Positions 22,861 to 34,825 of a DNA stretch of 64,000 bases are shown one piece after another. The DNA is from Calliopum simillimum. Lineage: Eukaryota > Arthropoda > Insecta > Diptera > Lauxaniidae. The translations under genes and the position numbers were made by a program. Below the pieces are notes generated by a model that had not been told where the DNA came from, did not search any database, and worked only from the letters and a program-made list of their open reading frames with translations. Numbering within the stretch: position 1 is the first letter of the stretch; every line of letters starts with the position of its first letter. Location: contig OX638369.1 of the NCBI GenBank assembly GCA_951812925.1, positions 29,004,392-29,068,391 on the forward strand. Direction: 5' to 3'.

Positions 22861-25026
22861 TATAAAAAATAAAAGTATTTTACTAATTTATTTTATGTTT
22901 TTCAGAACAAAAAAATACCTCTATCTCATTTTTTAGTTTCAATAATTTTTAGTAGAAAATCTTTTATCCAAATTCAAATTATTTTAAAAATTTAAAAAAA
23001 ATGTTTTCTAATATGAATAGCCGGCAAATGTGATTTTTCCATAGAACAGAAAAAGTATGTCTAGGACAATTAGGCACCAATCTGATTTTCACTGATTTTC
23101 GAACAGTTTTAGCCAAATGTATGAAATTTATTTTTTTTGTTACACCCTTAAATATTGCCATTTGTGCATGTGTGCTTAAAAATATGTCTGCCTTAACTGT
23201 CCTGCTTGTTAGTTAAACATATGTGTGGGTGCTGCACTGCAATGTTCATATGTATGTAGTAATGTGTTTGTGCATGTTAATATGTTGTTTTTTTTTTTGC
23301 TTATGTCTCCAATGATTATGTTGCTTGATTGCTTCTTTTGAACATTTTGATAACGCACAGAAAATTACTTGGAGCATTCAGCACAGACCTCGAACGATTC
23401 ATTGAGCAAAAGCAAACAAAAAGTAAAAAGAAAAGAAAAAAGAATAAAAAAATCGCATAAAAAAACAACAAGGACTTACATCAAAAATGCATCATAAAAA
23501 TCATAAAAGAAAAAATAAACAACAGGAAACATAGAGCATATTGAAAACAGCAGCAGCAATATGTTGACAGAAGAAAGTACGATAAGAAATTAAGAAGAAA
23601 AATATGCTGCTCTCAAAGAAAAACATTAAAAAGACAATTATTTTTTTAAAAAAGGTATTGTTAAAAAAAACCATAAGAAGAGAAGAATAACATGCAGCAG
23701 CATTTAAAAAATTTATCTGTTTGAGCATTTTTACGCCTGATTGATGTTGCTGCTGTTGCAATTGTTGTTACATTTATGTCTGTGAAATTCTGCAACATTT
23801 CAATTGCACATTCATATGCTGCGGGCATTCGATTTAAAGTATTAATGGCGAGAGAAGTGTTGGATGGCTTAAAGCGTAAAAAAGTAACAATAACAACATT
23901 ATCTGTGAAAGATATTGTTAATGGAATGAAGAAAATTAAAACATGCACAGAAAATAAAAAAAAAATAAAATTTTGTGTAGACAGATATGAGCCTGAATTT
24001 ACTTTTTGACGCTGAACCCGAATCCAAGGTCAGAACTGCTACTTTAGCTGTAAATGTTCTTGACTGAAGTTACACATTGAGGTTGCAGATTGAGGTTTCA
24101 GGCTTATGACGCAGTTTCAGGAGAAAGTATTATTACATTATCTTAAATGCTATTCAATGTCCTTTTTGTGGTGCTTGATAAGCATTTAATTCAAAGGCTG
24201 ATAACTCAGAAAGTAAAAGTTAAAGTAAAGTTTGATAAGAAAGAATGTGGCTATCAAAGACAATGATTCTCAATTTGTTATGTATAACAATTTTATCTAC
24301 ATTTATTTCAAATAATTTTTATAATACTCGATTTTTTAATTTTATTTTTTTTTGAAAAATCTCCACGTATATTCTTACACACCGTAAAACATTTATAAAT
24401 ATTTCCGCTTTGATTAAAATCTTGCATCATTTTTTTTTATTGCATTTTAAAAACTTTGATGCAAGAAGTTAACAATATCCGCCATAAAGATAAGAAAGAT
24501 GAGTAAATTTAATGTGTTAACATACAACAATAAAAGACGATAAAGCCAAACTTCCTTTTATTTCATAGACAACATCTAACACACAGGCTTCATGCATCCT
24601 TCTAAATTCCTTCCCTAACCAGCATCTAGCAATAAATCCACTAAAGCAACAACAGCTGCATGGAGCTTATAAAACAGCAGTCTTTTGACTTGTAGCTTTT
24701 GGTTTGGCGGCACCACGTTGGAAATAAAAAAAATAATTCGATCGTTAAATGTTAAATGAAATTTTACGATTCGACGCTTTGTTGAGTAGAAATTAAATCG
24801 CGTTGCTCATTTTATGTTGCGACTTAAAAGCTTTACTTTGATATGCTGTAACCCAACCAACGCCGTACCAATCTTATCGTGAAACTTGCAACACACGTAC
24901 AAAACTGCTGCCAAAAGACAAAGTGCTATGGAAACAACAGCGTTAAGTAACGCGTTTCATAAGAGAAACATAATTGTGAAATGTGCAATTGCGCTGATGC
25001 TGGTGGCGTAACATAGAGTTATTTTG
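22861..25026. other. Non-coding, no gene recognised
   Basis: AT-rich DNA with an A-rich tract at 23395-23530 and (CAG)-type words near 23550 and 23695. Frames up to 95 codons are phenylalanine- or lysine-rich shadows. No inverted-repeat ends noticed. Confidence 0.5.
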
Positions 25027-26008
25027 TCCTATCCTATCCTATCCTATCCTATCCTATCCTATCCTATCCTATCCTATCCTATCCTATCCTATCCTATCCT
25101 ATCCTATCCTATCCTATCCTATCCTATCCTATCCTATCCTATCCTATCCTATCCTATCCTATCCTATCCTATCCTATCCTATCCTATCCTATCCTATCCT
25201 ATCCTATCCTATCCTATCCTATCCTATCCTATCCTATCCTATCCTATCCTATCCTATCCTATCCTATCCTATCCTATCCTATCCTATCCTATCCTATCCT
25301 ATCCTATCCTATCCTATCCTATCCTATCCTATCCTATCCTATCCTATCCTATCCTATCCTATCCTATCCTATCCTATCCTATCCTATCCTATCCTATCCT
25401 ATCCTATCCTATCCTATCCTATCCTATCCTATCCTATCCTATCCTATCCTATCCTATCCTATCCTATCCTATCCTATCCTATCCTATCCTATCCTATCCT
25501 ATCCTATCCTATCCTATCCTATCCTATCCTATCCTATCCTATCCTATCCTATCCTATCCTATCCTATCCTATCCTATCCTATCCTATCCTATCCTATCCT
25601 ATCCTATCCTATCCTATCCTATCCTATCCTATCCTATCCTATCCTATCCTATCCTATCCTATCCTATCCTATCCTATCCTATCCTATCCTATCCTATCCT
25701 ATCCTATCCTATCCTATCCTATCCTATCCTATCCTATCCTATCCTATCCTATCCTATCCTATCCTATCCTATCCTATCCTATCCTATCCTATCCTATCCT
25801 ATCCTATCCTATCCTATCCTATCCTATCCTATCCTATCCTATCCTATCCTATCCTATCCTATCCTATCCTATCCTATCCTATCCTATCCTATCCTATCCT
25901 ATCCTATCCTATCCTATCCTATCCTATCCTATCCTATCCTATCCTATCCTATCCTATCCTATCCTATCCTATCCTATCCTATCCTATCCTATCCTATCCT
26001 ATCCTATC
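25027..26008. repeat. Pentamer microsatellite (ATCCT)n, about 196 copies
   Basis: 982 bases of uninterrupted TCCTA/ATCCT pentamer with no substitution that I can see. The 335-codon plus-strand frame across it (repeating Ser-Tyr-Pro-Ile-Leu) is an artefact, because the period-5 repeat lacks a stop in any phase of that strand. Such purity over almost 1 kb implies a very young or actively changing locus. The exact length is also a likely assembly uncertainty. Confidence 0.99.
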
Positions 26009-26743
26009 TCAGCAAAAGTACGTTCTTGTAGAATTTAGTTTTAAACATGTATTTTATTTTTCCCTATTGGGTGATATATGAAACACCTAAGTAACACACA
26101 TAAATAACCAACATCATTATCGAAAATTTGTTGTTGTATGTTGCACATTATTAATTAAATACAAAATGTTTACGCTAATATTTGCAACATAAATTCAAGT
26201 TATACTCGTAGATATTTTGGCAAAAGGACCCACGAGGACCATAAATCTGAAGTATTTGATGTTGCAGGGCACGAAAATGCTATCGCTTGTGTTGAAAATG
26301 CACAACATGTTTGTTGTTGTTACTTGCAATTTCTTCGTTTTTTTTGACTTGAAAGCAACCGCAGTAGTTGAAAAATTTCCCTTGGAAGTCACGATGGAGT
26401 AGGAGTAGGAAGAGGTCTCTCATTTGTATGATGAGGTATTGCGTCGTCTGTTGGTAGTGCGCATGCAAAGGATGTAAACACATAAAATTAAATTATTGCG
26501 GAAAGTATGCAAGGAATTGATAAAAGACTGTTGGAAAAGGCAAAAAACAAAAAACCCCAAAAAAAGCAACAAGCAAGAAATACACTGAAAGAAAGTAAAA
26601 TAAACAAAATTCCTGTAATTTTTTTTCAGGAGACGGTTATATTGCGCAGAAATAAAATCCAATTTTACTATCGTTTTTGTTTTTTCATTTGGTATTATTT
26701 CCGGAAATTGATCAATAACTTTTCTTATAAATCGATGTGTTCC
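26009..26743. other. Spacer between two pentamer arrays
   Basis: Ordinary AT-rich DNA. Frames of 60-110 codons on both strands overlap each other and show no motif. Confidence 0.5.
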
Positions 26744-27042
26744 TTTCATTTCATTTCATTTCATTTCATTTCATTTCATTTCATTTCATTTCATTTCATT
26801 TCATTTCATTTCATTTCATTTCATTTCATTTCATTTCATTTCATTTCATTTCATTTCATTTCATTTCATTTCATTTCATTTCATTTCATTTCATTTCATT
26901 TCATTTCATTTCATTTCATTTCATTTCATTTCATTTCATTTCATTTCATTTCATTTCATTTCATTTCATTTCATTTCATTTCATTTCATTTCATTTCATT
27001 TCATTTCATTTCATTTCATTTCATTTCATTTCATTTCATTTC
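26744..27042. repeat. Pentamer microsatellite (TTTCA)n, about 60 copies
   Basis: 299 bases of uninterrupted TTTCA/TCATT pentamer. The Ser-Phe-His-Phe-Ile frames across it are artefacts. It lies 735 bases after the ATCCT array and on the same strand both are pyrimidine-rich. Confidence 0.99.
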
Positions 27043-29350
27043 CTATCATATAATTCTTTTTGTTAGTTGCCAGTGTTATTTTCACATGTTTGGATATTTT
27101 TCATAATTATAACCCAATTTACAATCATATTTCTTACAGTGTAGTTAATGTATGTTTTATATTTCCGTTGATGATATTCTGCTGTTACCGTAACGTTAAC
27201 AACGCAGTTAAAATATACTGCCTTGCAAATGTGAATTTATTAGCGCCACATAATACGAATACTGCAGGCCTGCTGGTCAACCTTTTGCTTGACAGAAAAC
27301 TTAATTTCTTTTAAAAACAATTTTCGTTTTATTTTTTCAGCATTAAACTTCCACCCTCTCTTCTGCTACAATACCAGCCACGATGCTACCAAATGTTGCA
27401 GCCAACGCGTGTAAATTAATTTTTTATAGCCGCTGCAATTTACATGGATTTTATAAAAAAAAGAATAAACGAACGCATAAAAGGCAGACACAAGTCAGTC
27501 GGTCCGACAGTCTGTTCATATTAATGGTTTTATAGCTCATGAACATTAATGTGCGCCACCGCCGCCGCCGCCACTGAATGCCACCGTCTTAACATTACGC
27601 ACTTAAATCCTTTCATATCCTTTCAAAAGGCCAGTTGGTCGGCGGCCCGGCTTGTGTTGGTCGCGTCGACGACCACCATCATTCAAAAATGCTACGACGA
27701 ACAAGCAAAAAAGGATTTTAATGAGCCGCACATTTTGTGGTTATATGTTGCAAGTATATATGTGCATGTGTATGTGTGAAATGAAAAGAAAAAGGCGCGC
27801 CGCAAAATACTAACAAACAATAGCAGTAAGGAAAATCAGCAACAGCTACCACATAACGTTTATGTGATCAAGGACGTAGGTTGTATACAGTGGCAGCATT
27901 TAAAAACTTAAGTGTAGCCCACAAAAAACACGCACGTTTTACAAAAAAAGGGAAAAAAAAGCCGCTTTGATATCGTGCAAATCCCCTTAAATTGTACGCA
28001 AAATGTCCGCAAAAATTGTGGTTATGGCAACAAAGTATGGCGAAAAGTTTTAAATTTTTTTTTTTTTTTTTTCTTCAAAGGCTCATTTTCTAAGTCGTCT
28101 GAAAATCCGGAAATTAGTTCGCACATGCTTAAAATTTAGCGCAGACTGCTTTGGCGGCTTTGCTGCTTTCTGGTTGAATGATTAATCATTATAACACAAA
28201 AATAAATTATTCATATAAAAGTTGGGCTATTTTTGGTCACATTAAACATTTATTACTCACTTCCAGTAAAATCAATATAAATCAATATTTGATTAAAAAA
28301 TTTGTTTAAAAAAGAAAGTGGAAAGTGAATATGACTCATTGCTTATAAATGTTAATATATGAGAGAGAGTTTTTAAGTAATGAGATTGGGTTGAAACAAC
28401 AGTATATATTTATTTTAAAATACAAAATTATTTTTCAGACTTAAGAGTAAATGATTCAAATTCTCAAATCCTACCTTTGCAAGCCAGCGTAATATGACAA
28501 TTACCAAAAAAGCAAATTTTTTTTCTACTGGTTCCTCTCACGGTGTCACGAAATATTGTCGGCATGATTTTTTTTGTGCGACTGTAATTTTTCTTATAGC
28601 TTCTACTTATTACATTCATATGAAAGGTAATTTTGTTTGCTTTCCAATAAATATACATATCTGTAATATTTATTTGGAATATCTAGAAAGCTTTTTCGCA
28701 ATCTTATCACTAAAAAAGTACTCAAAATTATTGTACTTAAAAGTTTTAAAAGTAATGCTTTTTTGCTAAACAGAAGAAAACCTAGTTTTTACTTCAACTT
28801 TAAACGAATCTGCCCAACATACGTCAGAACATGAAAATCAGGTGAGAAATGTTGCAGTTATGTATAATTTCGCGAAGCAGAATCAGTCCTTTGTATATTT
28901 TAAAATGTTCAAACAGTTTGACTATAAATGCAAATATCTTTTTAAGTTAGACTTTGAGGCCCTAATTCGATGTATAAATTTTTAAAAATTTATTTTTCAT
29001 TTTTTTTTTTTTGAAGTTGAATTCACATTCTAAGCCATAATTTAAGTAAAAAATGTTAAGTCTAGTCGTACAAGACAATTGCCTCTTACATTAATTTCAA
29101 AACGATTAAGTGTCTTAAGTGAAACACGTCGTATGATGTTTTCTTCAAAAATTATGGTCGAATTTAGATGACATCATGGAATCCATAGACAGTTTCGGGC
29201 TTATCGTTTTTCAGGATTTCATAATATCATCTTAGATCAATCATAAAAGCTAATTTTTAAGAATAAAGTTGTGCTTCTGTAATGAATTAAGTAAAAAAAT
29301 AAAAAAAGGTCTGTGTTGTCTCATCAAACCTAAAAGATGTTTGGGTTCGT
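27043..29350. other. Non-coding, no gene recognised
   Basis: Mostly AT-rich. A GC-richer patch at about 27490-27720, with CCACCGCCGCCGCCGCCACTG and GTTGGTCGGCGGCCCGGC, could be a regulatory or UTR segment, but no frame is convincing. Poly-T runs lie near 28050-28070. Confidence 0.45.
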
Positions 29351-29369
29351 GTTACTGGATAAAATTGGG

Positions 29370-29600
29370 CAATAACAAGCAACCACCTCAAAAAAACCAT
29401 TGAAACGTAGCCAAAAAGCAGTGGAGAGCTGCGAGCTGACTTTTCCAGCCAAAGTTGCTGATCTGAAGCAGAAAAAAGCAGCAACGAAGTCAAAACCACC
29501 AGCAAAAGCAGCACCGAAAAAGGCACAAAACAACCATCTCAAAGCAAAAAAAAAAACAATCAAAATCATCTGATGAGGACATTGATTTTTTTTTGAGGTA
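29370..29600 (+). pseudogene. Lysine/alanine-rich coding-like remnant, unassigned
   Basis: One plus-strand frame reads KKPLKRSQKAVES, then ELTFPAKVADLKQKKAATKS, then KPPAKAAPKKAQ. After the A-run at 29550-29560 the acidic tail SKSSDEDIDFF appears in another frame, ending at a stop near 29595. A basic Lys/Ala/Pro tail followed by an acidic end is typical of nuclear proteins such as the C-terminal tail of topoisomerase II. I cannot assign it. It has no start codon and a frame change in a homopolymer. The minus-strand frames over the same bases are shadows. Confidence 0.35.
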
Positions 29601-29895
29601 TGTGACTGCAGAATTGGCTCCCAAAAACTCCATTGAACAAAAAACATGAAGTGCTCGAATATGTAAGCGCGTTCGTGTATCATTTGCAAACATTGCGATA
29701 CCGACTTGGATAAAAGATAAAAAATTGAACACTTCCATTCGTACAATATTTTTAAGCTTTTCTGACGTCATTATAATGTGTTTTGCGTACTTGGGCTTTC
29801 TCAATGAATGAGATCTCAATTTAGTTTAAAATTATGGGTGTTTTACTTTGTAATTTGCGCTTTATTTTCAGCTTTCCAACGGCATCTTAAAATAT

Positions 29896-30111
29896 TTGAT
29901 ATCTTTGTTCTGTAAAAAGTTAAAGACCAAAAGCAAAACCCTGCTCACACCCCAGACTTTTCCACTAGGTATAGAAGAGCTGAAGATGGTGATTACAGAT
30001 ACAGAAAAATTGAAACCAAAATTAAACAATAATGACACGTCTGAAGGCCTTGGCCATTTAACTTTTCATATCACCAATGCAGCAAGTGCCAAGAAACCAA
30101 AGAGAATTTAA
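29896..30111 (+). other. Unassigned 71-codon frame
   Basis: The frame from ATG at 29896 to TAA at 30109-30111 has a more protein-like composition than its surroundings: charged C-terminal half, ELKMVITDTEKLKPKL, and a basic end AKKPKRI. It follows the Lys/Ala-rich remnant at 29370-29600 and could belong to the same decayed sequence. There is no domain I recognise. Confidence 0.25.
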
Positions 30112-30200
30112 ACAAAAAGGTGACGTGTCATAAGCTGAAAACATGATAGAATTGAGTATCCAGTACTGAATTTTGAACTGAAATTTCTTATCTGGCGCAG

Positions 30201-30629
30201 AGTAAAATTTCAACGCAGTGATAGATATTTATGTGTGATGGGAGGGCGTGATGACAAATTTCCTTATATTCCGAAAACACATCTCTGGTTTTTTAAATTT
30301 ACTGACAGGATAAAAACAGTTACGTTCACAGGTTCTTACCCAAATCGGAGATATGCGACTATACCACATTGAAAAACTATACCACAATAGCATCAGTTCC
30401 CTTATATGACATTTTGATAACAAAGTAAAATTTCAACGCAGTGATAGATATTTATGTGTGATGGGAGGGCGTGATGACAAATTTCCTTATATTCCGAAAA
30501 CACATCTCTGGTTTTTTAAATTTACTGACAGCATAAAAACAGTTACGTTCACAGGTTCTTACCCAATTTGGAGATATGCGACTATACCACATTAAAAAAC
30601 TATACCACAATAGCATCAGTTCCCTTATT
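30201..30629. repeat. 205-bp tandem duplication, period 223
   Basis: Two copies (30201-30405 and 30424-30629) begin AGTAAAATTTCAACGCAGTG and end GCATCAGTTCCCTTAT. They are separated by an 18-base spacer and differ at only a handful of positions. The near identity indicates a recent local duplication. Confidence 0.93.
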
Positions 30630-31104
30630 TACAATAACAAAGGATAATAAAATAATACTTTTTTATTACTGAGATAACTTGAACTTTACTAAATTTAATT
30701 TCAAAAAATGAATACATCCTTACATAAATTTCTATTATTTTTTTAAAATATAATCTTTGTATAAGTCTTAAAAGCACAACAGAAGCAAAAATACAGTCAA
30801 ACTAAAATATCTTTTTGGAGTAACCAAACACCACACAGTGTCTCGTTTTAGTGCTCTAGACGTGATAAATTCAAAATCTAATTTTAAATTTCTTGTATAC
30901 AGAAGTGTTCAAATATGTGCACTTACCTTCAAAAATTTATTTTTATGTTCTTTGGCTAACATTTAGAACAATACATCTCTCCAACTTTAAGCATTTAATA
31001 AGAAGGTAGAGAATGTGATTACCATACTCTTGACAAAATGTGAGCGAAATCAAAATTTATATAATTTTTCCAGCTTTAGGTATACATATCTCCCCAGCAG
31101 TTCT
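30630..31104. other. Non-coding, no gene recognised
   Basis: AT-rich with no motif or repeat that I could identify. Confidence 0.5.
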
Positions 31105-31725
31105 CGAGTAGACAATTTGCCCAATATCACTAGCGAAGTAGCTAGTAAAACACGCACTAGTTCCTTTTTTGACCCCAGGTAATGCGAGCAGTCGTCAGTT
31201 CAATAATAAAATATAAAACGTGAGTGATAAAAACGTTTGAATTTCAAATTTTCTTTGGAGAGACTTTTTTTGTCTCAAAACTTGAGTAATTTTATTTATA
31301 AAAAAAACAAAAAAAAAAGAAAGAGAACAAAATTCAGAAATAAAACAAAAATTTTTTCAATTGTTTAAATACGAATTTCACATAACTACGTCAATAAGCT
31401 TAACAGACGAATGAGCTAAAGACTTCGTAATTTATCTACATACACAGGTGAAAAACTTTGAACCCCAGGTTCGAATCTCAGTGTGGGTTGTTCGATTTTT
31501 TTTTTTTTTTTTTTCTTTACTAAGAGAACGCCTTACAAGCAAGCTACTTCTCACTAGTGAAATAGCTAGTGAGCAGTAGAGCAAAGGGTGGCAATTGACG
31601 CCTGCCTATGACATGCACACGTTAAATTCGCCAGTTGAGAACGAATAAAGTAGATCAGGGAGAAACTTGTGCTGGTTACCGGTAGCTAGCGATTTCGCTA
31701 GTTCGGTACTAGTTCCGTGAACTGA
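31105..31725. repeat. Repeat with CTAGYGAAATAGCTAGT words and tRNA-like module
   Basis: The phrase CACTAGCGAAGTAGCTAGT (31127-31145) recurs as CACTAGTGAAATAGCTAGTG (31551-31570) and as GCTAGCGATTTCGCTAGTTC (about 31684-31703). The first and third are followed by ACTAGTTCC. Between them, at 31462-31490, CCCAGGTTCGAATCTCAGTG matches a tRNA T-arm and is followed by a run of 17 T. The boundaries of the element are not certain. Confidence 0.5.
31410..31514 (+). repeat. tRNA-like module (T-arm plus T-run)
   Basis: An A-box-like GAATGAGCTAAAGACTTCG (about 31409-31427) is followed about 40 bases later by the T-arm CCAGG-TTCGAAT-CTCAG, then GTGTGGGTTGTTCGA and a long T-run. The arrangement is that of an RNA polymerase III internal promoter and terminator. 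Acceptor-stem pairing is not evident. Confidence 0.5.
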
Positions 31726-33749
31726 AGGGTCTAGAGTGGATTGATACAAATATTGACAAAAATTATGGAGGCTAGTCTCAATCAATAAGTACTATAAAAA
31801 AATCGGATATTTATAAGCCAGATAGTTTAATCATATACATTTAATCTACATATACAAAGCTAACAGACCGTGTAATGATGTCATCATCAGTTTTTCGTTT
31901 TTTTTCCTTTTGTTTTTTTTTTATTTATTTATTTCAGCAACACATTAATTTTAAAAATATGTAAATTTTGAAACTAAAACAAAATTGAAATACACACTGA
32001 CTTTAAATTGCGACATTCAAATGTACTCACTCACATACATGTCAGTAGTATGTGTGGCAATGTTGATGTGTGTGTATAAAACAAAGGCCAAAGGAAACAT
32101 TTTATAATTCAAGTCCTTTTTTTGTTTTTTTTTTTTCGAGGTTCTCATCTTTTTTTTTGCATCATTTTTTCATCACTTGGCGCACACACAATAAAGAAAG
32201 CCGCCAACTCGGTAGTAGGTCATGCGACGCTGACGACGACTACTACTCGGGGAAAATACTTAGATAGCCCGCTGTTTGTGCTATATTTGCATGTAAACAA
32301 ACACACACAAATACAAACAAACATAGCTAGACAAATATGGCGTATGGCGACCGCATGTGTACACTTACTTGCATATGGCTCTGCGTGTCCTTATGTGAGT
32401 GTGTGAGTTTATTTAGTGCGCTTCCGGCGCGTAGTGCTTATTATTGTAGAATGGTGGTAGTTATCAAAAGAGATAGAGAGATAATAGTAAGGGTTTTTTT
32501 TAAAGTTGGCTTTACTAGATATGGAAGGATTAACGGACAGTTGTGTGCAAATCCTTTTATTAAATTATCTAAAATTAACGTTTATCAGTGGTTACTAATA
32601 CAATTGTGGGACAAAATAAATGTCATAATGTGAATTGTCTACCATTTTGTTAGAGATGTAAAAGTTTGCGGTTTACTTTTACGAAAAGTTTTCTTGAAGG
32701 TGTCAAATTTATAACATTAGGCTGAAGACTAATTCAAAAAACTATTTTTCGAAATCCCACAAAACGCCCAAATATCTGAAATAGTTGTTAAAATAGTGAG
32801 CTGAAATTTTTTGTAAAATTTCTTTGAAAGTTATTTTGAGGTCGCGTATTGCCGATTAATGCAAAATCTCGGCTCGATGCATTTAAAAAAAAAAAAATTG
32901 GGATAGCCCTTTGACACTTGGTGTGTTAGCTTCGATGGGGGAGACAGTAGAGTGGGAATAAGGTCAAACTATTGAGCGGCGTATTTCTTGAAAATTAGTG
33001 CATTATTTTGGCGTTACAATTACATTGCTAGTGATCTCAAAAATGCTTGGAACAAATCGTAAGATGTATCAAATTTTTTGATTTGTATCAAGTTGTATGA
33101 AATATAAAATACTGCATTTCTTCATACTTATTTATTGCATTTAATTACATTTTTACGCATTATTCTTAAGTTCTAAGCATATTTTGCCCCTAATAAAAGT
33201 TTTCGCATAATATTTTTGAAGAACACTTTAACTCATTATAACACATTTTTTTAAATAGGGTCAAAAAGAAACAAAATACAAGACATAATGCGTTAAGACG
33301 CTCCAAAAAATTGTTCTTTGAGTGATTTCATGATGACCTTTGAACAACAAGTCTTATCCAAAATGAAGATCGAGAGTTTTACAGTGGGGTTAAATTACAA
33401 ATATACGTCTTTTGTCGATATTTTAGTTATTCACTTTATGACATTACTTTTGCATACCTGAAACTGTAGGCTATTAAGTTAAACTTTTAATTATCATTGA
33501 ACCTTTTATCTTTTTGTATGAAATTAAGAGTCTTATTTTATATCTTATTTTAATAAAATATTGTTTGTTCTTTTGAAAGACAACTTACAGCGCTAAAAAG
33601 TGCCATCTTTTGCGCACAACTGTAACAATTTAATTTAAACACAGCAGTAGTACGCTTAGCATACCGCGGCGCGCTATTTCATCTACTACTACTTACTTAC
33701 TTTGCTTTGCCCAAATGTAAATTTCATTTAATATCCACACGCGAAGTGA
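31726..33749. other. Non-coding with a dispersed repeat at 32740-32890
   Basis: AT-rich DNA. About 32160-32420 is GC-richer with CGACGACTACTACTCGGGG but has no recognisable coding content. About 32740-32890 is a diverged copy of the repeat at 17806-17920 (shared GAGGTCGC...GCCG...ATGCAAAAT). Confidence 0.45.
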
Positions 33750-33939
33750 CCCAAGGGTAAAACTTTCATGCGCTTCTTTACCAAACACATTTGAAGCGCT
33801 TGTTTTCAAAGAACTTTAAAAGCACTCACAATGTGATTTTTTTGTTAGAGTGCAGTAAGCATTCAAATATCAAATTCTGTTTAGGGAGACATATTTGTCT
33901 CAGTACTTTTGAGATTTATTTTAAAAAGTGAAAAAGAGA

Positions 33940-34030
33940 AAAAATTTTAAAACACATTACACAAGTATGCCATAGACTCGGGTTCGATCCCCAGTGTAGA
34001 TGATTTCTTTTTTATTTATTTTTTAATTTT
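33940..34030 (+). repeat. tRNA-like module (T-arm plus T-run)
   Basis: ACACATTACACAAGTATG then CTCGGGTTCGATCCCCAGTG, followed by TTTCTTTTTTATTT. The upstream phrase matches CACGTTACACAAGCTTG of the module at 43255-43345 (minus strand), so the two are copies of the same sequence and not independent look-alikes. Confidence 0.55.
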
Positions 34031-34269
34031 GTTTTCTTATTTATTTTGTTATTTTATTTTCTGTTTTTTTTTATTTATTTGTATTTAATTGAATTTAAAT
34101 TGAATACACAATGATTCCTTGTAAAGCTGTAGGAAGCATTCAAATATCAAATTCTGTTTCGAACGACATTTGCTTAATATACAAATTTTATACCTCTGCA
34201 TCATATAAGTCAATTGTCTAGAAGTCTAACGACATTGTAATTGTAATCAAAAAAGATAATATATTTCTA

Positions 34270-34415
34270 TACATCACAAGGATGGTTTTAGGTTCGCATC
34301 CTTGTGCGGTTTTTTTAAAATTAGTTTTAATTTTATTTTTTTGAATTTGATGGTGATTTTTGTTTAGGGGATAAAAGAAGGTTCCTGAGTTCAAATCCGG
34401 TTAGCTTTTTCAACG
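34270..34415 (+). repeat. Two further decayed T-arm motifs
   Basis: TTAGGTTCGCATCCTTGTGC followed by seven T (34289-34316), and CCTGAGTTCAAATCCGGTTA followed by five T (34383-34409). Both sit within CCCAAGGG copy 2 and have the same orientation as the module at 33940. Confidence 0.4.
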
Positions 34416-34669
34416 ACCACGCTCCATTTTTCCATGGTGCCCTGATGCCATATGGCATCACTGGCGGAAACCTCTTAGCAAAAAATTTACTTTGAGTTTT
34501 GTTTAAAACTCTATTTTTAACACGTATGCATACATATTTTTTGAATAAAAATGGTAAGTTAGCATACTAATCCGCGGTAGTGTGATATTTGATGAAACAT
34601 CTATATATTTATATGACACCCACGCGAATTCACACGGGGTGTGTTTTTTGGTGTTCAAACCCCCTCCCC

Positions 34670-34793
34670 AGGTAGATATTTTCCCCATATAAAAAATTTA
34701 TGAATTGAATTATTGAAATAAATTTGGTGTTCGATCCCCCAGGTAGATATTTTCCTCATATAAATTATTTATGAATTGAATTATTGAAATAAA
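34670..34793. repeat. 56-bp direct repeat
   Basis: CAGGTAGATATTTTCC followed by CATATAAA...TTTATGAATTGAATTATTG and AAATAAAT occurs twice (about 34669-34724 and 34738-34793), period about 69, with only a few differences. This is a small local duplication inside the CCCAAGGG copy. Confidence 0.8.
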
Positions 34794-34825
34794 TGGAAAT
34801 TAATCTACCTCTAAACTTTTTATAA

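Noticed and set aside
25024..26031. 335-codon frame of repeating Ser-Tyr-Pro-Ile-Leu
   Set aside because: Translation of a pure pentamer microsatellite; no start context, splice signal or non-repeat domain.
26507..27106. 199- and 109-codon frames rich in Phe-His-Ile-Ser
   Set aside because: Dominated by the TTTCA pentamer array.
29287..29819. Minus-strand frames of 79-138 codons, Phe/Leu/Cys-rich
   Set aside because: Antisense of a Lys/Ala-rich plus-strand remnant; hydrophobic composition follows from the A-rich complement.
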